Source: Burkholderiaceae bacterium
Lineage (GTDB): Bacteria > Pseudomonadota > Gammaproteobacteria > Burkholderiales > Burkholderiaceae_D
DNA length: 40,962 nucleotides
Direction: 5' to 3'
NCBI GenBank assembly: GCA_031291325.1
Contig: JARLJG010000004.1
Location: 1 to 40,962, forward strand
Position numbers and translations under genes: made by a program
Part shown: one piece after another, positions 28,063 through 36,716 of the stretch
Numbering within the stretch: the first letter of the stretch is position 1
How the letters are laid out: the number at the start of each line of letters is the position of its first letter
Notes under the pieces: model-generated
What the model saw: the letters and a program-made list of their open reading frames with translations, nothing else
Database searches by the model: none
What the model was told of the DNA's origin: nothing

Positions 28063-29922
28063 TTAATGATGAATCGGTTTGATGATGCTCGGATCGGTGT
28101 CGGCATACAAGGCGTCGACCAGGGAAGCGCGCGCGCGCAGCACGGCGCGCTGGTTGATGGTGCCCTTGTCGGTGATTTCGCCCTTGTCGATGCTGGGCGG
28201 CTCCGTCAGGATCAGCGCGCGCGCGACCCGATTCGCGCTGCCGGTTCCCTCGTCGTGCAGCCGTTGCACCAGCGCTTGAAAAAAGTGCTGCACGGCAGGC
28301 GCATGCAACACCTCGGCATCGCTGGCATCGGGGCCCAGCGCAGCCAATCTGCGGCAATGCGCGCGGTTCGGCAAGATCAGGATGCCGACTTCCTTCCGGT
28401 CCTGGCCGGCAATCACGACATCTTGCACATACGGCGCGCCTTCATGCACGATGTGCCCGCGCAACGGGCCGACGCTGACCCAGGTGCCGGTATAAAGTTT
28501 GAAGTCCTCGGCGACCCGGCCATCGAATACAAAACCGAGATCGTACTGATTCGGATCGAACCACTTGACTGCGTCGCCCGAGCAAAAAAAACCTTCTTCG
28601 TCGAAGGCTGCCCGGCTTTGTTCGGGATCGCGCCAATACCCGGGCGTGACATTGGGGCCGCGATAACGGACTTCAGTTTTGTCGCCGTTGCTCAACAGCT
28701 TGACCGTGATGCCCGGCAGCGGCACGCCGATCTGGCCGGCGCGCACCCGTTCCTGCACCACAAACATTGCAGAAGGCCCGGTTTCGGTCATGCCCAGTCC
28801 GCAATTCATCACGATGCGTTCGCCGCAGGTTTTTTCGGCCACCGCATGCAGCTTGTCCCAGATCGCTTGCGGCATCGCCGCCGCCGCATAGAACTGCATG
28901 CGCAGGCGGCTGTGAAATTTTTCGCTCAATGCCGGGTCGGCATCGAGCGCATAGGCGAGATCTTCCCATCCCTTGGGGACGCTGAAGTAGATGGTCGGCG
29001 CAATCTCGCTCAGATTGCGCAACGTCGTCGCGATGCCGTCCGGGGTGGGCCGGCCGTCGTCGATGTACATGGTGCCGCCGTTGTATATGACCAGGCCGAC
29101 ATTGTGATTGCCGCCGAAGGTATGCGCCCACGGCAGCCAATCGACCAGCACCGGCGGTTCTTCCGCCAGAAATGTCCAGGTCTGCGCCATCATCTGCAAA
29201 TTGCTGCATATCATGCGTTGCGTATTGATGACCGCCTTCGGCATCTTGGTCGAGCCGGAAGTGAAGAGAAATTTGACGATCGTGTCGGCATCGACTGCCG
29301 CATTGGCGGCGTCGACTGTGTCGCCGATCGGCGTGGCGGCCAGCGCCTCGAACAGCGTAGCGGGCCGCCCTGGCGGGGCCTGTTCGGTGACCACCAGTTC
29401 GACGTCTTCGGCGATGCAGGCGTTGATGGCGCGGGCGAAATGTTCGCCGTGTGCGGCAAACACCAGGCCGGGGGTAAGCAATTTGACGATGTGCTTCAGC
29501 TTGTCATAGTCTTTGGACAGCAGCGAATAGGCGGGCGAAACCGCTGAATACGGAATCCCCACGTATTGGCATGCCAGCGCCAGCATCGCGTGCTGCAAGT
29601 CGTTGTCCGACAAAATCAGGACAGGGCGTTCGGCCGACAAGCCGCGGTTCAACAGCCCCTGACCGATATGCCTGGCATATTGCAAAGCCTGCCGATAGCC
29701 GATGTGCTGCCAGACGCCGTCCTTGTCGCGTCTGGCCATATAAGTGCGGTCCGGGGCCACGGCGACCCAATGATGCAATTTGTCGGTCAGGCGCACCGGG
29801 TATGGCCCCAACTCCTGCTGCACCTTGACGTGCACCGCACCACTATCTTGCGGATCGACTTTTACACCGCCGATACCGAACCTGACGCCGCGATAACGCG
29901 GCGCTGTTGAAGTTAAGGTCAT
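28063..29922 (-). CDS. Feruloyl-CoA synthetase-like acyl-CoA ligase
   Basis: A 619-residue AMP-forming acyl-CoA ligase (ANL superfamily). Its N terminus (RYRGVRFGIGGVKV...GPYPVRLTDKLHHWV) and length match the feruloyl-CoA synthase (Fcs) family. The P-loop is FLFTSGSTKMPKAV, where the usual TG is TK; the A5 motif is GLGMTETGPSAMF and the GYWRDPEQSRAAFDEEGFFCSGD region follows. It would activate ferulate, coumarate, caffeate or a related phenylpropanoid with ATP and CoA. The substrate is inferred from family and neighbours: crotonase 41 bases upstream, thiolase and SDR downstream. Confidence 0.88.
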   Translation of the reverse strand: MTLTSTAPRYRGVRFGIGGVKVDPQDSGAVHVKVQQELGPYPVRLTDKLHHWVAVAPDRTYMARRDKDGVWQHIGYRQALQYARHIGQGLLNRGLSAERPVLILSDNDLQHAMLALACQYVGIPYSAVSPAYSLLSKDYDKLKHIVKLLTPGLVFAAHGEHFARAINACIAEDVELVVTEQAPPGRPATLFEALAATPIGDTVDAANAAVDADTIVKFLFTSGSTKMPKAVINTQRMICSNLQMMAQTWTFLAEEPPVLVDWLPWAHTFGGNHNVGLVIYNGGTMYIDDGRPTPDGIATTLRNLSEIAPTIYFSVPKGWEDLAYALDADPALSEKFHSRLRMQFYAAAAMPQAIWDKLHAVAEKTCGERIVMNCGLGMTETGPSAMFVVQERVRAGQIGVPLPGITVKLLSNGDKTEVRYRGPNVTPGYWRDPEQSRAAFDEEGFFCSGDAVKWFDPNQYDLGFVFDGRVAEDFKLYTGTWVSVGPLRGHIVHEGAPYVQDVVIAGQDRKEVGILILPNRAHCRRLAALGPDASDAEVLHAPAVQHFFQALVQRLHDEGTGSANRVARALILTEPPSIDKGEITDKGTINQRAVLRARASLVDALYADTDPSIIKPIHH

Positions 29923-29963
29923 GCTTGTCTCCTGTTATTCCGGCCCGTATCCTCGGGCCTTCT

Positions 29964-30755
29964 TCACGATTTGAATTGCACCTTGTTTGCCTTGTGATCC
30001 AGAAAAGCGATCAGGCGCCCCCTGGTATCGGGATCGCTGACCGCCACCGCTGCCATCAGCGACTCGGTCACCAGGCCATCCTGGATCGATTGGTCGGCAA
30101 TGCGCGGCAAGACGTGCATCACGCCATAATTGGTCATCGGCGCATTCTTTGCCACCCGCTCCGCCAATTCCAATGCCTTTTGCAAGCCCTCGCCCGGGCC
30201 GACAAGATAGTGCGAAATGCCGGCCTGATGCCCTTCCTGCGCCGTCAAAACGCGCCCGGTCAACATCAGGTCGGTCATGCAGGAAACGCCGATCAGGCGC
30301 GATATCCGCACCGAGCCGCCGCCGCCGACGAACAGGCCGCGCTGCCCTTCCGGCAGCGCATAAAATGCCGACTCTTCGGCCACCCGGATATGCGCCGAGG
30401 AGGCCAACTCCAGCCCGCCGCCGACCACCGCGCCGCGCAGCACGACGATCACCGGCACCCGGCCGAACTGGATTTTCTCGAAAGCGGCATGCCACATGCG
30501 CGAGTGGTGCATGGCCTCGCCGGTTTCCCGTTCGCGCATCTCGGACAAATCGAGTCCGGCGCAAAAATGGTCGCCTTCGCCGAACAGGACTGCGGCTTTG
30601 ATCGCTTCCGGCAAAGTCTCGAAGCAATTGTGCAACGCGCGCACCAGATCGTCGCTCAGGGCATTGCGTTTGGCGGCGCGATTGATGGAAATTCTGGCAA
30701 CTGCGCTATGAAATTCGACCTTCAGCAGATCGCTGACTTCTCGGATGATGGGCAT
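29964..30755 (-). CDS. Enoyl-CoA hydratase/isomerase (crotonase)
   Basis: A 263-residue crotonase. Oxyanion-hole segments are HFCAGLDLSEM and GAVVGGGLELASSAHIRVA, and the catalytic-acid region is ALPEGQRGLFVGGGGSVRISRLIG. It is the first gene of the leftward operon, where it would hydrate the 2,3-double bond of a cinnamoyl-type CoA. Feruloyl-CoA hydratase/lyases also belong to this family, but the presence of an SDR and a thiolase, and no aldehyde dehydrogenase, favours the beta-oxidative route over the lyase route. The ribosome site is weak, and a terminator-like hairpin lies 18 bases upstream of the ATG. Confidence 0.88.
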   Translation of the reverse strand: MPIIREVSDLLKVEFHSAVARISINRAAKRNALSDDLVRALHNCFETLPEAIKAAVLFGEGDHFCAGLDLSEMRERETGEAMHHSRMWHAAFEKIQFGRVPVIVVLRGAVVGGGLELASSAHIRVAEESAFYALPEGQRGLFVGGGGSVRISRLIGVSCMTDLMLTGRVLTAQEGHQAGISHYLVGPGEGLQKALELAERVAKNAPMTNYGVMHVLPRIADQSIQDGLVTESLMAAVAVSDPDTRGRLIAFLDHKANKVQFKS

Positions 30756-30773
30756 GGTAATGGTTGTTCAATC

Positions 30774-30800
30774 AAAAAAAGCCCACGCTTTGCGCGGCTT
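30774..30800 (-). terminator. Terminator-like hairpin in the operon leader (possible attenuator)
   Basis: On the minus strand, AAGCCGCGC-AAA-GCGTGGGCTT forms a nine-pair stem with one bulged G, followed at once by seven T. It lies between the divergent promoter region and the crotonase start, only 18 bases before the ATG, so leftward transcripts must pass it. No gene ends here on either strand, which makes an ordinary 3'-end terminator unlikely. Confidence 0.7.
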
Positions 30801-30955
30801 CTTATTTAGTTTTAAAATATAATCATTTTTAAGTATAATCAAAATCCGAAGAAAAGCAATAGCCAATGCAATCGTTCATGCAATCGCTTCCGATATAAAT
30901 CGAGACGAGTCGGCGCCGGCCGACGTTGTGCAATCAACCTGATAGTGAGAGAAAT
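30801..30955. promoter_or_regulatory. AT-rich divergent control region with TATAATCA repeats
   Basis: This gap between the divergent crotonase and CoA-transferase genes is markedly AT-rich at 30801-30845. It contains TTTTAAAA at 30810-30817 and two direct TATAATCA copies at 30818-30825 and 30834-30841, 16 bases apart. These are candidate -10 elements or MarR sites; the nested palindrome near marR is not repeated here. Confidence 0.5.
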
Positions 30956-32515
30956 ATGAAAGTCATTCGCGCCGACGAAGCAGGCAACCTGATTAAAGAC
31001 GACGCCACCATCTTTCTAGGCGGACTGGCGATGACAAGCCTGGCGGAAGAAGTGCTCAAAGGCATCGAACGCCAGTTTCTGGCAAGCGGACATCCGCGCA
31101 ATCTGACCACCTGGGCCTGTGGCGCAATCGGCAACGCCGGCGACGGCGGCATGGTGCATTTCGCCCACGAAGGCATGGTCAAGCGCGTGGTGGCCGGCCA
31201 CTACGGTCAAACCGGCAAGGAAATGATGAAAATGGTCTTCGACGGCGCGATCGAAGCGTATAACTTCCCGCAAGGCTCGCTATCGCACCTGACACGGCAT
31301 ATCGCCGCTCGCACGCCGGGCCTGTTGACCAAAGTCGGCTTGGGCACCTTCGTCGATCCGCGTCTTGAAGGCGGCAAGCTCAACGCCAAGTCGACCGAGG
31401 ATCTGGTGCAACTGGTCGACTTTGCCGGCGAAGAATGGTTATTCTATCCCTGTCCGAAAATCGATGTTGCCATCATTCGCGGCACGCTGGCCGACGAAAA
31501 CGGCAACATCACGCTGGACAAAGAGGGCGTGCTGCTGGAACAGCTTGCCATCGCGCAGGCAGCGAAGGCTTGCGGCGGCATCGTCATTGCGCAGGTCGAG
31601 CGCATCGTGCAAGCCGGCAGCCTGCATCCCAAGCAAGTGAAAATTCCGGGCCTGGTGGTCGACTATGTGGTGCTCGGGCAGCCGGAAAACCATATGCAAT
31701 CGATCACGACGCAATTCAATCCGGCTTTATGCGGCGACCTCCGCGTGCCGGTCAGCTCCATCGATGCGATGGCGCTCGACGAGCGCAAAGTGATTGCCCG
31801 CCGCGCTTCGCTGGAACTGAAAGCGGGCGCGGTCACCAATCTCGGCATCGGGATTCCGGCCGGGATTCCGTCCATCGCCGCCGAAGAAGGGATTTCCCAC
31901 CTGCTCAATCTGAGCATAGAAAGCGGCGTCAATGGCGGCATCCCGGCCCAGCTCGGCGATTTCGGTCTGTCGCACAACGCCGAATCGATCATCGAACAAT
32001 CGGCGCAATTCGATTTCTACGATGGCGGCGGGCTCGACACCAGTTTCCTGGGCTTGGCGCAGACCGACAATCGGGGCAACGTGAACGTCAGCAAATTCAA
32101 TGGCCGTCCGGTCGGATGCGGCGGCTTTGTGAACATTACCCGCTCGACCAAGAAACTGGTGTTTTGCGGCACCTTCACCGCCGGCGGCCTGGAGGTCGAG
32201 GTCGGCGACGGCAAACTGCGCATCGTCAAGGAGGGCAAGTCGCGCAAATTCATCGAAAAAGTGGAGCAAATCACCTTCAACGGCTTCGATGCCGCGCAGC
32301 GTCGGCAAAACGTCTTGTTCGTAACCGAACGCGCCGTCTTCGATTTGACGCCGGATGGCTTGGAATTGATCGAAATCGCGCCCGGCATCGACCTCGAAAA
32401 GGACATTTTGCAGCACATGGGATTCAAGCCGATCATCGGCAACGTGCGCTTGATGGATCCCGACATGTTTCAAACGACCTGGGGCGGTTTGGGGCGCGCG
32501 ATCGGCGGCGACTGA
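30956..32515 (+). CDS. Acyl-CoA:carboxylate CoA-transferase (YdiF/Pct-like)
   Basis: A 519-residue family I CoA-transferase in which alpha and beta halves are fused, like YdiF and propionate CoA-transferase. The N-terminal half starts MKVIRADEAGNLIKDDATIFLGG; the C-terminal half has GIGIPAGIPSIAAEEG and the catalytic glutamate, Glu322, in LSIESGVNGG. The ATG at 30956 (GAGAG upstream) gives the family N terminus. It is divergent from the phenylpropanoid operon and probably co-regulated. It could free the aromatic acid from its CoA ester by moving CoA to acetate or to a new substrate; that role is inference. Confidence 0.9.
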   Translation: MKVIRADEAGNLIKDDATIFLGGLAMTSLAEEVLKGIERQFLASGHPRNLTTWACGAIGNAGDGGMVHFAHEGMVKRVVAGHYGQTGKEMMKMVFDGAIEAYNFPQGSLSHLTRHIAARTPGLLTKVGLGTFVDPRLEGGKLNAKSTEDLVQLVDFAGEEWLFYPCPKIDVAIIRGTLADENGNITLDKEGVLLEQLAIAQAAKACGGIVIAQVERIVQAGSLHPKQVKIPGLVVDYVVLGQPENHMQSITTQFNPALCGDLRVPVSSIDAMALDERKVIARRASLELKAGAVTNLGIGIPAGIPSIAAEEGISHLLNLSIESGVNGGIPAQLGDFGLSHNAESIIEQSAQFDFYDGGGLDTSFLGLAQTDNRGNVNVSKFNGRPVGCGGFVNITRSTKKLVFCGTFTAGGLEVEVGDGKLRIVKEGKSRKFIEKVEQITFNGFDAAQRRQNVLFVTERAVFDLTPDGLELIEIAPGIDLEKDILQHMGFKPIIGNVRLMDPDMFQTTWGGLGRAIGGD

Positions 32516-32679
32516 AAATAGCTTGGAGCGACGGCATGAGCGGCGCCGCCGCGCCTCGTTACCTGTGCGCGGTATAACATGCCGAAGATGTTGCAGGATG
32601 GACAAGCCGATCTAGTCTGAAGCAACGGCATCCCTTGTAAAATAGGGCAATCGCGGGTATCCTTGCAGCTGCTTGGTTT

Positions 32680-32726
32680 GACTGTTAATCCGCAGGTCCC
32701 TGGTCTGAGTCCAGGTCGGGGAGCCA
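32680..32726 (+). pseudogene. 3' half of a tRNA-Asn(GTT) gene
   Basis: The sequence from GACTGTTAATCC (anticodon arm with GTT) through variable loop, T arm and TCGGGGAGCCA matches the 3' 47 bases of a bacterial tRNA-Asn, including an encoded CCA. The expected 5' part, starting TCCCCGA with a D arm, is absent; unrelated sequence is found instead. The T loop reads TCTGAGT instead of TTCGAGT. It cannot fold as a tRNA and is most likely a recombination remnant. Confidence 0.75.
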
Positions 32727-32737
32727 AAGAATTTCGA

Positions 32738-32770
32738 GGGGTTAGCTGATTTTTCAGCCCACCCCTTTTT
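32738..32770 (+). terminator. Rho-independent terminator after the tRNA remnant
   Basis: A GGGGT...GCTGA-TTTT-TCAGC...ACCCC hairpin with two internal mismatches is followed by five T. It is 11 bases past the tRNA remnant and probably was its terminator; it may now end CoA-transferase transcripts. Confidence 0.8.
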
Positions 32771-32883
32771 CATTTTGAGCCGGTGCCTCGCTTACGACGC
32801 AATCGGCGCTTGTGGCCGCAAATCCTTGCTCGACTTCAATCGGTAATCCCCCCATTCACTTCATCCAGGTAGGAGTGGTTAGC

Positions 32884-33099
32884 ATGCTTTTTGGTTATTC
32901 TGAGACGCAAATCGCCGACTTCGGCCTGCACTTTTGTGTCGGCGGTTTGATGCTTTTCATGTTGTTCATCATCGGCAATCTCGCCTGGAAATCCAAGGCG
33001 GGCAAATTCGGCACCTTTGTCATGTTTCTAGGCTTGGCCTTCGGCATGGTGGGCTTCGTCGCGAAGCTCTTCATTCAACGGTTTTTGGGAATTGCCTAG
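32884..33099 (+). CDS. DUF2788 small membrane protein
   Basis: A 71-residue protein with two hydrophobic helices (LHFCVGGLMLFMLFIIGNLAW and GTFVMFLGLAFGMVGFVAKL, about residues 14-34 and 43-62) separated by a KSKAGKFG loop, the pattern of DUF2788. Function is unknown. The ATG at 32884 has TAGGAG nine bases upstream; an upstream ATG at 32812 would add residues that do not fit the family. Confidence 0.82.
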   Translation: MLFGYSETQIADFGLHFCVGGLMLFMLFIIGNLAWKSKAGKFGTFVMFLGLAFGMVGFVAKLFIQRFLGIA

Positions 33100-33140
33100 G
33101 CAACGACATTCGGTGCGTGCAATCTGCGGTCAATAGGCGC

Positions 33141-36100
33141 TCACGCGTTCCCTGCCAATGCCGGCGACGAGCCTGGTTTTTCCGGCGGCGTCAAATAGTG
33201 GAAAAACTCGCGGTCGGTCCCCAACATGTGCTGGGCAATCAGTTGGTAGGCCAGAAATTGGAATAGCTCGCCGATTCCAAGCGTTCCTGAGTGAAAGCGC
33301 TGCTGCAATTGGCCGGCGCGCGCGACGAGTTCGCGATGCACGGCAGCATGTTCCTCCGCGCCGGGAAAGCCGACTGCTGCGATGATCTCTTCCTCACTCT
33401 CAAAATGCTGGCGGGTGCCGCGAATGAGTTCATCGACCAGAGCTGCCACCTCATCGTTTGGGCTCGCGGTGAGCATTGCCTCAAGCAGCAGGTTGGCGTG
33501 CTCGACCAGCGCCCGATGCTGGGCGTCGACGACTTCATTGCCGCTTTCGTAAGCGGGATGCCAAATCAGTTGCATGAAGGGTCCTGAGCGCAAATTGTCG
33601 GCCTCGACTTTTCGATTGGCATTGACCACCAGAAGCGCTTGACCACCGCTCATTTTCCTGGAGCCGAATTGCACGCCGTCGCCCTCTTCAACGCAGGCCG
33701 CGATTCTTGGCATTGCCGCGACAACCGTCGGCCCGGCATCCGATTCCACACGGGCCGGCATCTCTGGCGCGGTCCTCAGGCTGGTGATATCTTCGACAAT
33801 GTATATGGCGCCCTTGCTGTGGTCGGCCGGGTCGATCGCCTTGGCGAGGAGGCGGCACAAGACGCTGCTGCCGTCACGCTTCTTGAACGGCATCTCGATG
33901 TCGAATTGCTGACCGCTGCCGAGGATTGGAATCGCGACGCGCGAAAATTCGTCAAACGCTTCCGCCGACGGATACACCACCAGCGTCGGCTGTCCGACAA
34001 GTTCGTGACTGGGCCAGCCGAATATCGCGCCCAAGCGGCTGCTGCAACGCACAAAGGTGCGGTTACGGGTGACGGCAATGCCGAACGTCTCGTTGTCGAG
34101 CAGCGCCTGGTATTCCAGCCACGATTGACAATTCGCAAAGTCGCATTCCGGCGCAATTTCGATTTGGGCATTCATTGCCCGGCTCCACGCAACACTCCAG
34201 GCATCTTTTCGATTGCCGCGCGCAAACACCTCGAAGTCTTCCACGGCCAGCGGCTTGCTGAAGTAATATCCCTGCACTTCGTTGCAGCCGCGTCCGCGCA
34301 GAAATTCCAATTGCCCTTGGGTTTCGACGCCTTCGGCAATGGTTTGCATGCCCAGGTTGGCGGCCAGGCTGATGATAGCGCCGACGATCGCCTTGTCTTC
34401 CTGGTCGACGGTAAGATCGCGCACGAAGGATTGATCGATCTTGAGCTTGTAGATCTTGAACCGCTTCAGGTAACTCAATGAAGAATAGCCGGTGCCGAAA
34501 TCGTCGATCGACATGCGGATGCCGCGTTCGTGCAGGCGGTCCAGCACCGCAATCGCGCCGAGCGGATCGTCCATCGCGATGCCTTCGGTCAGTTCCAATT
34601 CGAGGTGCTGCGGCGCCAACCCCGCCTCTTCGAGAATTTGCATGACCAGCTCGGTCAGGCTCGGATGCTTGAACTGCACCGCCGAAAGATTCACCGCGAC
34701 GGTTGTCAACGCCAAGCCGCTGTCGAGCCAGCTTTTCCATTGCTGCACGGCGCTGCGCAGCACCCATTCGCCGATCGGCAAGATCAAGCCGCTGCTTTCG
34801 GCAATCGGGATGAACTCGGCCGGCGACACCATGCCCAGAATCGGATGGCGCCAGCGCAACAAGGCTTCCGCGCCGACCAGGCGACCGTCGTGCATCGAAA
34901 TCTGCGGCTGGTAGTGCAGCGATAACTCGTTGCGTTCCAGCGCGCGGTGCAACTCGTTTTCCAGCAACACCCTGCGCGTCGAGCGCTCCTGCATTTCGCG
35001 CGTGAAGAAGCGGTAAGTATTGCGGCCATCGCTCTTCGCGTGATGCAGGGCGACATCGGCGCAGGCGCACAGGGATTCGAAATCGTCAGCGTCGTTGGGA
35101 TACATTGCAATGCCGATCGATGCCGTCAAGCGCAGTTCGTGCTGGTCGACTTGCAGCGACTGCGCGACCATGTTGATCAACTTTTCCGCCAGATGCGCGG
35201 CGCCGGTCGCATCGGCGCCCGGCAGCACCAGCACAAATTCGTCGCCGCCCAGCCGCGAAACGGTATCCTGTTCCCGCAACTCCCCGGTCAAGCGCTCGGC
35301 CAGCGCCACCAGCAACACGTCGCCGATGTGGTGGCCGAGCGAATCGTTGACGTTCTTAAAATGGTCGAGATTGATGAACATCAGCGCCAGCGGCTCGCCG
35401 TTGCGCGACATCATGCTAAGCGATTGCCTGGCTCGATCGGCGGCCAGCACGCGATTCGGCAAACCGGTCAACGCATCGAAATGCGCCAGCCACTGGATGC
35501 GCTCCTCGGCCTCTTTGCGCTGCGTAATATCGCTGAATATGGCAATGTAGTGCTTGACGCCGCCATTGCTGTCGAGCACGCGGCTAATCGATATCCATTC
35601 CGGATATTCGCTGCCGTCCTTGCGGCGATTCCACATTTCGCCTTGCCACAGGCCAGTCGCGCCGATCGATTCCCACATCGCGCGATAGAACTCCTCGTCC
35701 TGCCGCCCGGACGACAGCATGCGCGGATTCTTTCCAATAACCTCTTCCCGGCTATAGCCGGTGATTGCTGTAAATGCGCGGTTGACCAGCACGATGTTGC
35801 GCTCGGCATCGGTGATCGTGATCCCTTCCGTGCTTTGATCGAACACGTTGGCGGCAAGCTTTAATTGCGCCTCGGTGCGCTGCGCTTCAGTGACATCGAT
35901 CAATATGCAATGGGTGCGCACAAAATTGCCGTCGCCGTCGCGTGCTATCTGGCCGCTGATCTGGAACAGTCGACGGCTGCCATCCTTGCGCACGAATTCA
36001 AACACCGGCCCGGCGACATTGCCAAGTATCTTGAAGCGGGAAAATTCCGCTGCCACCAGGACTTTCGACGCCTCGCTCATGAAGTCGCCGAAGAACCGGC

Positions 36101-36716
36101 CGATCGCCTCGTCGCGAGTCAGGTCGAGCGCCTGCAGCCACGCTTCGTTGACCGTGAGGATATTGCCTTCTATGTCCAGCGATTGATAGGGCAACGGCGC
36201 ATTATCGTACAAAGCGCGAAACTGCCTTTCGCTCGCCTGCAGCAATCGCGACGCGTCTTCGAGAGCGGCAGTGCGTTCGGCAACCCTGCGCTCAAGCGCT
36301 TCGTTGGCTTGCCGCAGCGCGATGTCGAGACGTTTGTGTTCGATCGCATGGCGCAGCGTGCGCGCAATCAGCGAGCCGGAGGAATCGCCCTTGATCAAGA
36401 AATCCTGCGCGCCATGCAAGATTGCCTTTCGCCCAAGCTCGTCGTCGCACGATCCGGTCAAGACGACCAATGGCAACGCCGCCGCCTTTGACACCAACGC
36501 GCTAACGGTATCGAGTCCGAAGCTGTCCGGCAACGCAAGATCGGAAAGAATCACATCGAAGCGCGCGCTGTCGATCTGCCGCAATGCCTCCGCCAACCGA
36601 CTTGCGCGCACGATTGCGAACGCATTCGGCGCGTATTCGTCCAGCGCCGCCAACAACAGCATAGCATCGCTGTCATTATCCTCAAGCAGCAGCACGCGGA
36701 ACGGACTCGTAGTCAT
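33141..36716 (-). CDS. REC-PAS-PAS-GGDEF-EAL-PAS-hemerythrin c-di-GMP protein
   Basis: A 1191-residue cytosolic signalling protein without membrane segments. Order: response-regulator receiver (residues ~5-125; acidic pocket Glu12/Asp13, phospho-acceptor Asp59, Thr87, Lys109), coiled coil (~130-160), PAS (~165-280), PAS with PAC (~289-405), GGDEF (intact GGDEF near 489, with an RxxD inhibitory site as REQD five residues before), EAL (intact EAL near 615, ELTEG, DDFGTGYSSL, EGVET), PAS (~862-980) and a C-terminal bacteriohemerythrin (~1045-1175). All di-iron ligands of the last domain are visible (DAQH, QHFESEE, EEHAAVH, AQHMLGTD). Both cyclase and phosphodiesterase motifs are complete. It should link a phosphorelay and oxygen sensing to c-di-GMP. 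No histidine kinase lies next to it. Confidence 0.93.
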   Translation of the reverse strand: MTTSPFRVLLLEDNDSDAMLLLAALDEYAPNAFAIVRASRLAEALRQIDSARFDVILSDLALPDSFGLDTVSALVSKAAALPLVVLTGSCDDELGRKAILHGAQDFLIKGDSSGSLIARTLRHAIEHKRLDIALRQANEALERRVAERTAALEDASRLLQASERQFRALYDNAPLPYQSLDIEGNILTVNEAWLQALDLTRDEAIGRFFGDFMSEASKVLVAAEFSRFKILGNVAGPVFEFVRKDGSRRLFQISGQIARDGDGNFVRTHCILIDVTEAQRTEAQLKLAANVFDQSTEGITITDAERNIVLVNRAFTAITGYSREEVIGKNPRMLSSGRQDEEFYRAMWESIGATGLWQGEMWNRRKDGSEYPEWISISRVLDSNGGVKHYIAIFSDITQRKEAEERIQWLAHFDALTGLPNRVLAADRARQSLSMMSRNGEPLALMFINLDHFKNVNDSLGHHIGDVLLVALAERLTGELREQDTVSRLGGDEFVLVLPGADATGAAHLAEKLINMVAQSLQVDQHELRLTASIGIAMYPNDADDFESLCACADVALHHAKSDGRNTYRFFTREMQERSTRRVLLENELHRALERNELSLHYQPQISMHDGRLVGAEALLRWRHPILGMVSPAEFIPIAESSGLILPIGEWVLRSAVQQWKSWLDSGLALTTVAVNLSAVQFKHPSLTELVMQILEEAGLAPQHLELELTEGIAMDDPLGAIAVLDRLHERGIRMSIDDFGTGYSSLSYLKRFKIYKLKIDQSFVRDLTVDQEDKAIVGAIISLAANLGMQTIAEGVETQGQLEFLRGRGCNEVQGYYFSKPLAVEDFEVFARGNRKDAWSVAWSRAMNAQIEIAPECDFANCQSWLEYQALLDNETFGIAVTRNRTFVRCSSRLGAIFGWPSHELVGQPTLVVYPSAEAFDEFSRVAIPILGSGQQFDIEMPFKKRDGSSVLCRLLAKAIDPADHSKGAIYIVEDITSLRTAPEMPARVESDAGPTVVAAMPRIAACVEEGDGVQFGSRKMSGGQALLVVNANRKVEADNLRSGPFMQLIWHPAYESGNEVVDAQHRALVEHANLLLEAMLTASPNDEVAALVDELIRGTRQHFESEEEIIAAVGFPGAEEHAAVHRELVARAGQLQQRFHSGTLGIGELFQFLAYQLIAQHMLGTDREFFHYLTPPEKPGSSPALAGNA

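Noticed and set aside
29964-30755. Naming the crotonase as feruloyl-CoA hydratase/lyase (ech)
   Set aside because: No vanillin dehydrogenase is present, and an SDR and thiolase are in the operon, so the lyase assignment cannot be preferred from sequence.
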